From: Bin55 sp965116055
GTDB lineage: Bacteria; Pseudomonadota; Gammaproteobacteria; Pseudomonadales; Azotimanducaceae
Assembly: GCA_965116055.1 (NCBI GenBank)
Contig: OZ220466.1
Span: forward strand, 3,063,626-3,127,625
Direction of reading: 5' to 3'
DNA: 64,000 nucleotides
Positions within the stretch are counted from its first letter, which is position 1, and each line of letters starts with the position of its first letter. Both the position numbers and the translations under genes were made by a program. Below the pieces are notes generated by a model that saw only the letters and a list, made by a program, of their open reading frames with translations, did not search any database and was not told the DNA's origin. Shown piece after piece: positions 8,604-17,620 of the stretch.

Positions 8604-8672
8604 CTGTTGGAAAATACAGAGTCCACCTGTTTCCAGACGTTCTACTTCATGCAGTCCATTGAAATATAACAA
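8604..8672 (+). repeat. Dispersed intergenic repeat, copy B
   Basis: Aligns with 6952-7019 over its whole length, from CTGTTGGAAAATACAGA to the shared core CATTGAAATATAACAA. It ends 12 bp before the ATPase start codon, so the core may overlap its leader or ribosome-binding region. Confidence 0.6.
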
Positions 8673-8684
8673 CAGGGATCATTC

Positions 8685-9992
8685 ATGGAACGTTTGTTGA
8701 TAAACGCACTGCGACGATGGAAACAACGTGAAACACGCAAACCTGTGCTGCTTGACGGTGCGCGCCAAACGGGGAAAACTTATCTCATCAATGAATTATT
8801 CGGCCCACGAGAGTTTCGACAAATCGTCAAACTAGACTTTTTAGTCAATCCAATGCTCTGCTCCTTGTTCCAGGATTCGATTCACCCCGATAACATCATC
8901 TCGAACATCGAGGCAGTACTCAACGTAGAAATCAAACCAAAACAAGATTTGATTTTTTTGGACGAGATTGGTGAATGCCAGCGTGCGCTGGATTCTTTGA
9001 AATACTTCGCTGAGATTCGACCTGATTATTTTGTGTGTGCATCAGGATCTAATCTCGGATTAGTGACATCATTTCCGGTAGGTAAGGTGGAGTGGCTCGA
9101 ACTATTTCCATGCTGCTTTGAGGAATTCGTCATGGCGAGCGGCAACGATCGTCTCTTAGACGCATTTAGATACCGCGGTCGGAACGTAGCGATTCATATG
9201 GCCCTGTGGGATCTACTGCGTCAGTACTACTTCGTTGGGGGTATGCCCGCAGCTGTGGCTGCTTGGCATAAAGACTCCAGTAGCATGCACAAGCGTATGA
9301 CTGAAGTTGAAGAGACACAGGAGAATATCCTTCAAGGTCTTAGCCGCGACTTCGGAAAGTACTCAACAAAAGATCACGCTTCCCACATTGACGCCGTATT
9401 TCGAAACGTCCCACGGCAACTATCGCAGTTTACTGACGAATCGGTAAAACGCTTTCGGTTTGGCAATGTCATCGAATACAAAAGACGGTATCGTGAGCTC
9501 CGCAGTCCGATAGACCATCTAGAACGCACCAAACTACTTTGGAAATGTTCAGTGGTTACAACCGACCCAGTCGCTCCTTTGTTCGCTTCGACTAAAGAAA
9601 ACCTTTTCAAGCTGTATCTGTTTGATGTTGGCCTGCTAGGCCGCCTGTTGAACCTCAGTTATTCTGATCACATGCTGCAAGACCTAACCTACAAAGGATT
9701 TTTCGCTGAGAATTTTGTCGCTGCCGAATATCGCGCCAGGGTTGGTTATCCAATGTATGGTTGGCAAAAAAACTCAGCAGAGATTGAGTTTCTGCATCGG
9801 GCGAAATCAGGTTCAATCTGCCCTGTAGAAGTAAAAAGCGGTAAACGAACAAAGGCGAAGAGCCTACGCATGTATGTCGATCGCTATCGGCCCGAACATG
9901 CAATCAAATTAGCGAACGTAACAGCCCCTTCTCGTGTAAAGGGTATCGCCACATGGCCACTCTATGACGTGCAGTTTCTCAAAGAGACTTAA
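8685..9992 (+). CDS. AAA_14/DUF4143 family ATPase
   Basis: A 435-residue AAA+ protein of the AAA_14-DUF4143 family. Walker A is GARQTGKTYL (about residue 25) and Walker B is LIFLDEIGECQRAL (about 88). CASGSNLGLV is the sensor-1-like strand. The C-terminal DUF4143 half ends in a PD-(D/E)xK-like pattern, ENFVAAEYR then AEIEFLHR and PVEVKSGK, a fold seen in nucleases though not proof of activity. Such genes are common, strain-variable and of poorly known role. Related repeats flank it on both sides and two 18-bp direct repeats precede it, so it may be a mobile or self-regulated cassette. Confidence 0.87.
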   Translation: MERLLINALRRWKQRETRKPVLLDGARQTGKTYLINELFGPREFRQIVKLDFLVNPMLCSLFQDSIHPDNIISNIEAVLNVEIKPKQDLIFLDEIGECQRALDSLKYFAEIRPDYFVCASGSNLGLVTSFPVGKVEWLELFPCCFEEFVMASGNDRLLDAFRYRGRNVAIHMALWDLLRQYYFVGGMPAAVAAWHKDSSSMHKRMTEVEETQENILQGLSRDFGKYSTKDHASHIDAVFRNVPRQLSQFTDESVKRFRFGNVIEYKRRYRELRSPIDHLERTKLLWKCSVVTTDPVAPLFASTKENLFKLYLFDVGLLGRLLNLSYSDHMLQDLTYKGFFAENFVAAEYRARVGYPMYGWQKNSAEIEFLHRAKSGSICPVEVKSGKRTKAKSLRMYVDRYRPEHAIKLANVTAPSRVKGIATWPLYDVQFLKET

Positions 9993-10018
9993 AAGATTTG
10001 CTCGAAACCCAAACTCTT

Positions 10019-10091
10019 TTGACCTGGCAGAAAGCCTTCAGTTATCCTGATTTAATGAAGTTCAATTTCATATATTGTTATATTTCAATGG
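10019..10091 (-). repeat. Dispersed intergenic repeat, copy C (inverted)
   Basis: Its reverse complement contains CATTGAAATATAACAATAT, then CTTCATTAA and GATAACTGA, matching the right half of copy A. It lies between the ATPase stop and the ABC transporter start. Confidence 0.6.
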
Positions 10092-10156
10092 TTTAAAGGA
10101 AGGTCAAGCATCCAAAATAAACGAGTAATATAACCTCATGACATGAGGGAGGTCGC

Positions 10157-12691
10157 GTGAGTCCTTTCACGATCTTGGCGATCGCTACGTTTGTGATTGC
10201 ATTCACGATACCTGTAGTCACGTATTTCATCGGCTTGAAAACGATCGATACCGATCGCGACCCGGGAGATAAACGACGATCCCGCGCTTTACCCTTTATT
10301 AACAACGGCAAGATTCCTCCTGACCGCGATAGAGACGCTGCTGAGGATCGTCATACTTTCTCCGCGATCCTCAAATTGTTCTTGCGCTCGTGGCCCTTCA
10401 TTCGAATGCAATTGCTCGGTCGTTGGTACTACCCGGGTCAAGGGACATCTCAATCAATCGCCGATAACGTCACTGGGGACGGCTATCAATATTTCTATTC
10501 CCCAGTGCTTGCTACAGGGTTAACGATCGCCGGCCCACTCCTCGACTGGGTTCCGCAAACCTTGGCCTATCCGTTGCCATTCTTATATATCAGTGTTGGC
10601 GCGATCCTGATCTCACATTGGGCGCTCATTGCGAATTTACCTGAACGTGTACAAGGGGCAATGACGATCGTGCTCGCGTTTGCGCTTTTCGCGGCTAATT
10701 TGGTTGCAGTGCTTGTAGTCGACGGCATGAGCGACAACTATTGGGTGGTATCTATCACTGGCGCCGTCGTATTGGGGTGGATGTTCCAGGTTCGTGCAAT
10801 CAACCCGTTTCAAGCGTCGTCAACGCCGTGGCGGGAAAAGCTCGTTTGGCGATTCCGGCTTCACGCGCACCTTGCCTATTTCTACCTACTGCTCGGCATT
10901 CAGGGTTTCATCGAAATCGCGCTGGCGCTTGTGATGACTGACATGCTATCGCAGTCCATCATTCTGAGCGAGCCACTCATGCCAGCGGTAGCGGAGTTCA
11001 TTGGCCAAGAGGAGTGGGCTCGAGGTATCGCAGAAACGCTATCCAACGAGCAACGTCACATCGTGAAGTGGTGGTACATCGGTTTGATGATCGGTCTGTG
11101 GCTCCTCATGCTCCCGTTCGAGATCACCCGTCCGTATTACCACGTGTGGATCATGCAGCGCATCAATCAAGATCTCCGTCTCGCATTGGTCGAACGTTGG
11201 CACCAGTTGTCCTTGAACTATCACAGTGACCATCGCACGGGTGATTCCATATACCGTATTTATCAGGATAGCGCTCAAGTGACGGCTGTCATCGGTCAGC
11301 TCATCACGTGTTCGATCGGCGTCTGGAGATATTTTCTCGCTGCCATCTTGGTGTCTTTCCTTAGTCCAACAATCAGTCTCATAGCCCTCACCATTGTGCT
11401 GCCGGCCCTTTTACTCGCCCGTTGGGCAATGCCGCGCATGCGCACCCGTAGTCTCGTATATCGCGCTGCTACGAGTGACATTACATCGCGCATTCAGGAA
11501 TCTTTTGCGGCGATTCGATTGATAAAGGCCTATCGAATGGAGGAGCAAGTACAACGTGATATGGAAGAAGATTCTGTCGTGGCATTCAATGCGGCGTTCC
11601 AGGTTAGACTGATGATTGCGCTCGTGACGATCTTGATGTTTACCATCGCTGGCGGCATTCTGTTGACCGGCGAGTTCTTTATGGCTTTCTACGCTAATCA
11701 AGAGAACGAAGCGTTTGCCAAGGAACTGATAGCAGTGATCGGCCTCAGCTTCACGATCTGGACCTTAGGCGCTTTCAACTGGGGTCGTGATCGATTCCAC
11801 GAAACGACTAACAACGTACGTCACATCATGCGCCAATGGTTGGCCTCACAAGACATGGCGATGGGTCTACAACGCGTCTTCGACATTCTTGATATCGAAC
11901 CAGATGTCGTCGACAAAAGCACGGCTCAACCTTTCGAGCGACTCAAGCAGGAAATCGCATTCAACGATGTCGCATTCCGTTACCAGGACAATCGCCCAGT
12001 ATTGAACGGCATCAACTTCACTGCGACGCCAGGCACCATCACTGCAATCGTTGGTCCGACAGGGTCCGGTAAGAGCACCTTGATGGGGCTACTGCTACGC
12101 CTTTACGACCCATCGCAGGGATCAATCACCATTGACGGTAAAGACCTACGTGACTTTACGGTCGAAAGTCTGCGCGGACAGATGGCAATCGCCTTACAGG
12201 AAAACGTGCTGTTCTCCATGTCGATACGCGACAACATTCGTTACGTTGCCCCGGACGCGAACGACCAACAACTACAGGCCGCCATTGAGGTCGCCTGTAT
12301 GGATGACTACGTCAAGAGTTTGCCACAAGGACTCGACACAGTCCTTGGCGACCGAGGAGGCAAGCTATCAACTGGCCAGCGCCAACGTTTGTCGATCGCC
12401 CGTGCAGTCGTGCGCGATACCCCGGTTTTAATTTTGGACGAGCCAACCGCAGCGTTGGATGCCGACACCGAGCACCGCGTGATGACGAATCTAGCGACTT
12501 GGGGAGAACGACGTGCCATCTTCCTGATCACTCACCGCATTTCAACCATACGCCGCGCCGACAACATCCTTTACCTTGATGAGGGTCGGATATTTGAAAA
12601 AGGCAGGCATGTCGATCTGATGCAAATACCTAAGGGGCGTTATCGAACCTTCGTTGAAACCGAAAGCGACCTCGCTGCCGCGGCGGCATGA
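10157..12691 (+). CDS. ABC exporter half-transporter with extended membrane domain
   Basis: An 844-residue fused permease-ATPase. A first membrane helix starts at residue 1, a charged segment follows (about 30-95), and several extra helices (about 115-215) precede a type IV exporter six-helix domain (about 240-590). The ATPase domain has Walker A GPTGSGKST near 633, the Q-loop in ALQENVLFS, signature LSTGQRQRL near 736, Walker B with catalytic Glu in LILDEPTAALD near 757 and the H-loop in ITHRIST. Ordinary half-transporters are about 580-600 residues, so the N-terminal extension is unusual. The next gene starts one base after this stop, and the two probably form a heterodimer. Substrate is unknown. 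Confidence 0.88.
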   Translation: MSPFTILAIATFVIAFTIPVVTYFIGLKTIDTDRDPGDKRRSRALPFINNGKIPPDRDRDAAEDRHTFSAILKLFLRSWPFIRMQLLGRWYYPGQGTSQSIADNVTGDGYQYFYSPVLATGLTIAGPLLDWVPQTLAYPLPFLYISVGAILISHWALIANLPERVQGAMTIVLAFALFAANLVAVLVVDGMSDNYWVVSITGAVVLGWMFQVRAINPFQASSTPWREKLVWRFRLHAHLAYFYLLLGIQGFIEIALALVMTDMLSQSIILSEPLMPAVAEFIGQEEWARGIAETLSNEQRHIVKWWYIGLMIGLWLLMLPFEITRPYYHVWIMQRINQDLRLALVERWHQLSLNYHSDHRTGDSIYRIYQDSAQVTAVIGQLITCSIGVWRYFLAAILVSFLSPTISLIALTIVLPALLLARWAMPRMRTRSLVYRAATSDITSRIQESFAAIRLIKAYRMEEQVQRDMEEDSVVAFNAAFQVRLMIALVTILMFTIAGGILLTGEFFMAFYANQENEAFAKELIAVIGLSFTIWTLGAFNWGRDRFHETTNNVRHIMRQWLASQDMAMGLQRVFDILDIEPDVVDKSTAQPFERLKQEIAFNDVAFRYQDNRPVLNGINFTATPGTITAIVGPTGSGKSTLMGLLLRLYDPSQGSITIDGKDLRDFTVESLRGQMAIALQENVLFSMSIRDNIRYVAPDANDQQLQAAIEVACMDDYVKSLPQGLDTVLGDRGGKLSTGQRQRLSIARAVVRDTPVLILDEPTAALDADTEHRVMTNLATWGERRAIFLITHRISTIRRADNILYLDEGRIFEKGRHVDLMQIPKGRYRTFVETESDLAAAAA

Positions 12692-12692
12692 C

Positions 12693-14738
12693 ATGAGCAA
12701 TCGAATGGAATCTTCGGTACGTAAACCTCGCGGGTTCAACGTCGAGGCTGAGAGAGAACTCAGCAACCGCGCCAGCATGCTTGACGCCGATTGGGATATG
12801 GGGTTTGTCGAGACCGTCAAGGTTATTGCGCGCGGCTGGATGATCATCAACTACGTGTGGGGCCGCTTCTTGATTAAATGGGTGTTGCTGTTCGGCGCGC
12901 TCATGTACCCCGTCTTCGTACTTCCATGGGGCGTAAAGATCATCATTGATCACGTAGTTCTCAATGAACCTATCGCAAGTACAGAGGGATTTCCCATTTG
13001 GTTACATCCACTGATCAATCACTTTATGACCGTGAGCCCGATGGAAATCTTGATCACGCTGACGGTAATCTACCTATTTTTGATCGTACTCGTCGGGGGC
13101 TACGCACCCGGCGCCGCCAACGATACGACCGACGGCGGCATGATCGAAGGACAGGACACCGCCACCAAGCAAGAGAACCTGACCCACGGTGGGCATAGTT
13201 TTGCTGGAGGGATCTGGGGGTACTACGAATACAAAATGAACTCTCGGTTGACGCAGACCGTCAACCATATGGTTCGCGCTAAATTATTCGAACGCATCAA
13301 TGCGATGCCCATGACGTTACTCGACGATCAGCGAATTGGTGACTCCGTCTATCGGGTAATGTACGACGCACCTTCAATCAATCAGATTTTTTACGAAGTC
13401 ATCAACCGACCCACCCTGTCCACAGCCGTGTTCGTTGCAGCTATGTTCAATCTGGTCAGCGCCTACGAACATGTGGATGCGGTCATCTGGCTTACCGGTT
13501 TACTGTTTCCAGCATACTTTTTGATCTCGATACCGTTTTCGCGCTTCGTTCGTCGCCGTCACCAAGCGAGCCGAGCGGCCGGGACCATCGTCACGAGCAC
13601 GATCGAAGAAGGCATGGACAACATGCTCGCCGTCCAGAGTCTTGGCGGCAATAAGAACGAACGGCAACGATTCGGTACAGATAGCTCCGAATCGTTTTTG
13701 CGGTTCCGCGGCACGGTGCTGTTGGATATCTTGATCGGACGCAGTAAAGAGTTGGCCTTTCAGGCGATATTCATTACGGTTTTCTTCGTGATTACGACGA
13801 ACATCATTAATGGACAGCTTTCGCCCGGAGATTATGGCGCGATCTTCTTCTACTTTTGGTGGATGCGCGGGCCGGCGGATAGTTTTGCGTCGCTATGGAT
13901 TCACTTGCAGAGCTTTGCCGCAGGAATGCGACGCGTTTTTGCGATCATGGATTTACCGCAAGAACAGAACCTTGGACACGAGGTATTGCCACCCATCGAA
14001 CAAGGCATTGAGCTGAAAAATGTGGGATTGCAATATCCGGATGGTCGGCGGGCGCTCAATAACGTATCGCTGTCTGCGTCGATCGGTCAAATCGTGGCAT
14101 TCGTTGGGCCAACCGGCGCCGGGAAGACAAGCCTTGCCTATCTTCTTCCACGCTATCACGCCGCGACGGAAGGTCAGGTGCTGATCGATAACCACGACGT
14201 GAAGGATCTCGAATTGGCGAGTTTGCGCGACCAAATCACGTATGTATTTCAAGAGACCCAGCTGTTCTCTTTCTCCATTGGGGATAACATCCGTTACGGT
14301 AAACCTCATGCTTCGTTTGACGAGGTCGTCCATGTCGCGAAGATCGCAGGCATCCACGATTTCATCAAAAATCTGCCGGACGGGTACGACACGAAACTCG
14401 GCACGACGATGAGCAAACTGTCAGTAGGTCAAAAACAGCGGATTTCGATCGCGCGTGGGTTACTGCGCGATTCGAAGATATTGATTCTTGATGAGCCTAC
14501 CTCTGCGCTAGACCCTGAAACGGAGCAGTATCTAGTACGGTCTTTGCACGAAGCTGCGAAGGACCGTCTCGTCATCATCATCGCGCATCGCTTGTCGACT
14601 ATTCGACAAGCCGATCACATCGTCTTTCTCGAACAGGGCGAAATCCTAGAACAAGGCAATCACAATGAATTGATGGCAAACATTGACGGTCGGTATCGGC
14701 AGTTTGTCGATCTGCAAACCGTTGCCATGAACGATTAA
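12693..14738 (+). CDS. ABC exporter half-transporter, partner subunit
   Basis: A 681-residue permease-ATPase. The start at 12693 (MSNRMESSV) follows the upstream stop by one base and is preferred to an in-frame ATG at 12654 inside the previous gene. A helix pair starts near residue 45 and a Gly/Thr-rich hydrophilic insertion lies after the second helix (about 140-175). The rest of the exporter fold follows. Walker A is GPTGAGKTS near 472, signature LSVGQKQRI near 574, Walker B LILDEPTSALD near 596, and the H-loop IAHRLST. Both ATP sites keep the catalytic glutamate, so neither subunit looks degenerate. Likely exports a lipid, peptide or drug-like compound as a heterodimer. Confidence 0.88.
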   Translation: MSNRMESSVRKPRGFNVEAERELSNRASMLDADWDMGFVETVKVIARGWMIINYVWGRFLIKWVLLFGALMYPVFVLPWGVKIIIDHVVLNEPIASTEGFPIWLHPLINHFMTVSPMEILITLTVIYLFLIVLVGGYAPGAANDTTDGGMIEGQDTATKQENLTHGGHSFAGGIWGYYEYKMNSRLTQTVNHMVRAKLFERINAMPMTLLDDQRIGDSVYRVMYDAPSINQIFYEVINRPTLSTAVFVAAMFNLVSAYEHVDAVIWLTGLLFPAYFLISIPFSRFVRRRHQASRAAGTIVTSTIEEGMDNMLAVQSLGGNKNERQRFGTDSSESFLRFRGTVLLDILIGRSKELAFQAIFITVFFVITTNIINGQLSPGDYGAIFFYFWWMRGPADSFASLWIHLQSFAAGMRRVFAIMDLPQEQNLGHEVLPPIEQGIELKNVGLQYPDGRRALNNVSLSASIGQIVAFVGPTGAGKTSLAYLLPRYHAATEGQVLIDNHDVKDLELASLRDQITYVFQETQLFSFSIGDNIRYGKPHASFDEVVHVAKIAGIHDFIKNLPDGYDTKLGTTMSKLSVGQKQRISIARGLLRDSKILILDEPTSALDPETEQYLVRSLHEAAKDRLVIIIAHRLSTIRQADHIVFLEQGEILEQGNHNELMANIDGRYRQFVDLQTVAMND

Positions 14739-15006
14739 TCTAGTTCCGCGTGCGTTGGCTCAAGACCAATAGACGATCAACCTAATCGCTTCAATCCCCG
14801 TCCTTTCGGCACGACCGCGGTGCGGCTCAACACGGTGCATGCAGCAGGAATTCCGAACGATAACTATGTCGTGGCATGTTGCACCTGCAACTTTGTGTAG
14901 TAAGTAACTTAAAACACGCCGAGACGATAGCATGCCAACAGCTCAATTTCCACATACACGGAATGCATTGGATACATGACCAGCTACGGATACCGATTGC
15001 GGATGT

Positions 15007-15582
15007 CTATGGCACCAATTGCCGTACATGCCAATCGTTATCTCGTCGCGTAAACAACTTTCGATCATGCATTGCTGGATCTGTCCGAAGCTCTAAGCGT
15101 TCAATGAGATGTGGCTCGACGTAACACCCGGTTCCATTCAGCGGCGCTTTCACAGGAGGCGCAGCAGCAGCGAATAGCGTCTTAAAAGAATCAAAGTCGT
15201 CAATGATCGAACTTTGCGGCATCCGTTCGTAAAGTGCATCCATGCGCTTTGCGGCATTGGGTTTGAATTGCCAGTGAGATGCAATTGTCGCCCGAGGGAG
15301 TGCCTCTAAGCGAGCTTCCATTCTGTACTGTACACCGACTGTGGGTAGATAGATCAACAAGGAAGCACGGCCATCTGCCGTGAGGAGCTCAACGTGCTTG
15401 GCGCTGGACGCACTGTAAAACAATGCGAGTCTATCGTTGATGTCACGCAGTACCAGCGTCCGCATCGCTATCGCACCTCGACGGGTCGCCGTTCCAAGGA
15501 CGCACCGATCAACCATCGGGTCTTGTTCGCGGCGGGCCACCGCGCGATCATTGGCTAGCAGCTCAATTGGATCAATGTGCAT
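15007..15582 (-). CDS. Pyridoxamine 5'-phosphate oxidase-like FMN split-barrel protein
   Basis: A 191-residue protein with the PNPOx-like pattern near its N-terminus: ATRRGAIAMRTLVLRDIN, then LALFYSASSAKHVELL and the strand ASLLIYLPTVGVQYRMEARL. This is the FMN-binding split-barrel core. The C-terminal CYVEPHLIERLELR resembles the end of the Alr4036-like group rather than authentic PdxH. It probably binds FMN or a related flavin and acts in the cytoplasm; true pyridoxal synthesis is not implied. The SixA-like gene lies 5 bp upstream on the same strand, so they are likely cotranscribed. Confidence 0.72.
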   Translation of the reverse strand: MHIDPIELLANDRAVARREQDPMVDRCVLGTATRRGAIAMRTLVLRDINDRLALFYSASSAKHVELLTADGRASLLIYLPTVGVQYRMEARLEALPRATIASHWQFKPNAAKRMDALYERMPQSSIIDDFDSFKTLFAAAAPPVKAPLNGTGCYVEPHLIERLELRTDPAMHDRKLFTRRDNDWHVRQLVP

Positions 15583-15587
15583 ATCGG

Positions 15588-16109
15588 CTACTTGCTCGGT
15601 CTCATTGATTGATGCAAGGAAACATTCGCGCTACCGAACAGATCTCCCCACACTCCTTCGAACGCGAGCTCCGCGATCCCTAATGTCGGCAACGAAATTG
15701 ATGCCGATCCTCGCGTCAGGGTTGACGCGATATGGCTGATCGCACCATTGTGACCTACGAGGGCCAAACTATCGACATCGTCAGGGACAACCCGACTAAT
15801 ACTTGCCATCGCGACTGAAGCTAGCTGGTCGCTATCGAACGTGTACATGTCCGCGACATCAATGACCTTGCCTCGTACAAAAGCGCTCAAGATGTGCGCT
15901 GTCGTTAATGCTCGACGCGCATCACTTGTGAGAAAGAGTTGCGGCGGCCTGGTATGAGTCAACAGATATTGGCCCATTTCAATGCATTGGCGATAACCTC
16001 GAGAGGATAACTCCCGCACATGATCCCGGTTCTGATGCGCGGCAGCTTTCGCATGACGAATAAGCCAGATACGTTTTTCCGCCAAGCCGTACCCCAAGAA
16101 CATGAACAC
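15588..16109 (-). CDS. SixA-like histidine phosphatase
   Basis: A 173-residue member of the histidine phosphatase superfamily. The catalytic motif is IRHAKA near residue 18, with SSRGYRQ, TSDARRALTTA (the second arginine) and LVGHNGAISH (the second histidine, near 122) in the expected order. Length and the RHAKA variant fit SixA-type phosphohistidine phosphatases. SixA removes phosphate from histidine on phosphotransfer proteins such as PTS NPr in E. coli; whether that target exists here is unknown. The first residues MFMFLGYGLAEKR may be an over-long start. It lies upstream of the PNPOx-like gene. Confidence 0.75.
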   Translation of the reverse strand: MFMFLGYGLAEKRIWLIRHAKAAAHQNRDHVRELSSRGYRQCIEMGQYLLTHTRPPQLFLTSDARRALTTAHILSAFVRGKVIDVADMYTFDSDQLASVAMASISRVVPDDVDSLALVGHNGAISHIASTLTRGSASISLPTLGIAELAFEGVWGDLFGSANVSLHQSMRPSK

Positions 16110-16343
16110 TTATCTCAATCTTACGGCTAAAGCTCGTCGCTCTCACTCGGTACCTTGCAACCCAACGATTTCGATCAGGGTTTCGGCGCCCGTCACTTAT
16201 AAACGCAACTCGTGCTTGGCCTCATTCCTCCAGGTGAGTAAATGGCACTCAATACCATTCCACCTTAAACAATGCGGATAGCACGTCACCGCAGATCGCT
16301 TTCCTCTTCATCCATCAAATTCCTAACGTACGCCTTCAACATC

Positions 16344-17483
16344 ATGAAATCTCAGAAAGATCGTTCTTCCTCGGCATCCGGTGTGCTGCCTACAGTGCCT
16401 TCAAATCAGGATATGCTCAAAGCGTTGCGCGAAGAAAACGCACGCCTGCGATCCGACATCGCGCAATTGCAAGATCATCGTGCACCCCAGAATGAAGCAC
16501 CATGGGATGCGGCGATGCGGCAGGGAATAACCTATGCGGACGGTCATTCATCAACGAGTTCGCTTTCCGCAGGTCGCGTACTGAGTCAACTCAAGGGCAT
16601 CGCCAGCCAACGGCAAGCCGACGGACTCATTCGAAATAGTAACGCATTCGACTACCTTCCAAAACCTCGTTCGGACCAAGCCAAACTTGAAGCCGATTTC
16701 GTCCGCTGGGGTTATTGCCTAGTCGAAAACGCCATGTCGCCAGCGCAAGTCAAGGCTCAAGTCAGTCGATTAACAGAACAAGCCGCCGAAGAACGCAAAC
16801 TGGATATAGCCATCATGACGAGTCCTAATGATTCGGGCCAGCTCGTTAACAACCTGGTCTTAAAAGGTCAGATTTTTCGAGATGCGGTCGAGTTCAAACC
16901 GTCAGCCGCACAGAAGGGAGAACTGGTCGACGCTTTACTCACCAAAATCATGGGGGAGCGGTTCGGGCTCGGCTGCGCCCACGGATCCATCGTGCATCAA
17001 GGCGGCGGATTACAAGAACTGCATATTGACCAAGCTGGTATGCCGATGCCATACCCACAGTTCCCCTTCGGTTCATTGATCATCTGGTGCTATACCCAGT
17101 TCGATTTACAGCATGGCGCAACCTATATCGTACCGGGATCGCATCGAACAGCTAGCGGCACAACGAGATTTCACGAGGGTGCGGATTTGATGCAACTCGT
17201 AGAAGGCGAACCGGGCCTAGTCGCAGTTTGTGCACCGCCAGGCACTTGCATTCTGACCGATACGCGCGTGCTCCACGGCGGTGGTCTTCGCACGGTGCCC
17301 GGCACGCGTTACGCGATGCGTTGTCACTACAACCGTTTGTTTGTGCGGGCTCTACACGAACAAGCGTCCGTAAATCAGCACGTACCTGACGTCATTTACG
17401 AGCAACTGTCGCCGCGACTCAAAGACATGATGAGTATCAAGGTGAGCAACTCGGATCCTATCAGCGAACTCACACCTCGTTAA
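16344..17483 (+). CDS. Phytanoyl-CoA dioxygenase (PhyH)-like enzyme
   Basis: A protein of about 379 residues from the ATG at 16344 (an in-frame ATG at 16272 would add 24 residues; neither has a clear ribosome site). After a short coiled N-terminus (ALREENARLRSDIAQLQ) comes a PhyH double-stranded beta-helix. The metal HxD is in ELHIDQAG, and the distal His and 2-oxoglutarate Arg are in VLHGGGLRTVPGTRYAMR. GATYIVPGSHR between them is the classic PhyH turn. It should be an Fe(II)/2-oxoglutarate hydroxylase. It is not closely similar to the other PhyH gene at 7137-8252. The substrate is unknown. Confidence 0.83.
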   Translation: MKSQKDRSSSASGVLPTVPSNQDMLKALREENARLRSDIAQLQDHRAPQNEAPWDAAMRQGITYADGHSSTSSLSAGRVLSQLKGIASQRQADGLIRNSNAFDYLPKPRSDQAKLEADFVRWGYCLVENAMSPAQVKAQVSRLTEQAAEERKLDIAIMTSPNDSGQLVNNLVLKGQIFRDAVEFKPSAAQKGELVDALLTKIMGERFGLGCAHGSIVHQGGGLQELHIDQAGMPMPYPQFPFGSLIIWCYTQFDLQHGATYIVPGSHRTASGTTRFHEGADLMQLVEGEPGLVAVCAPPGTCILTDTRVLHGGGLRTVPGTRYAMRCHYNRLFVRALHEQASVNQHVPDVIYEQLSPRLKDMMSIKVSNSDPISELTPR

Positions 17484-17620
17484 CTTGAAGCCCGACAACA
17501 CGACATTCAAGGGGACCGTGCCGCCGTTGCTCAAGTTCTTGAAATAAATTCGTATAGTTAGCACCATCGTTCGATTCGTGCAATCGCGCGACCCCGTCTA
17601 ATTCCGTTCCAGTTTTCGCC

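Larger units (their letters stand above)
8253..8684 (+). other. Intergenic region upstream of ATPase gene with direct repeats and repeat copy B
   Basis: This 432-bp AT-rich region separates divergent genes. It contains two identical 18-bp direct repeats, 65 bp apart, and then repeat copy B directly before the ATPase start. No ORF is supported. Confidence 0.6.

Noticed and set aside
12654..12692. Upstream ATG for the second ABC subunit
   Set aside because: It would place 13 codons inside the end of the first subunit gene; the ATG one base after the stop gives a natural start.
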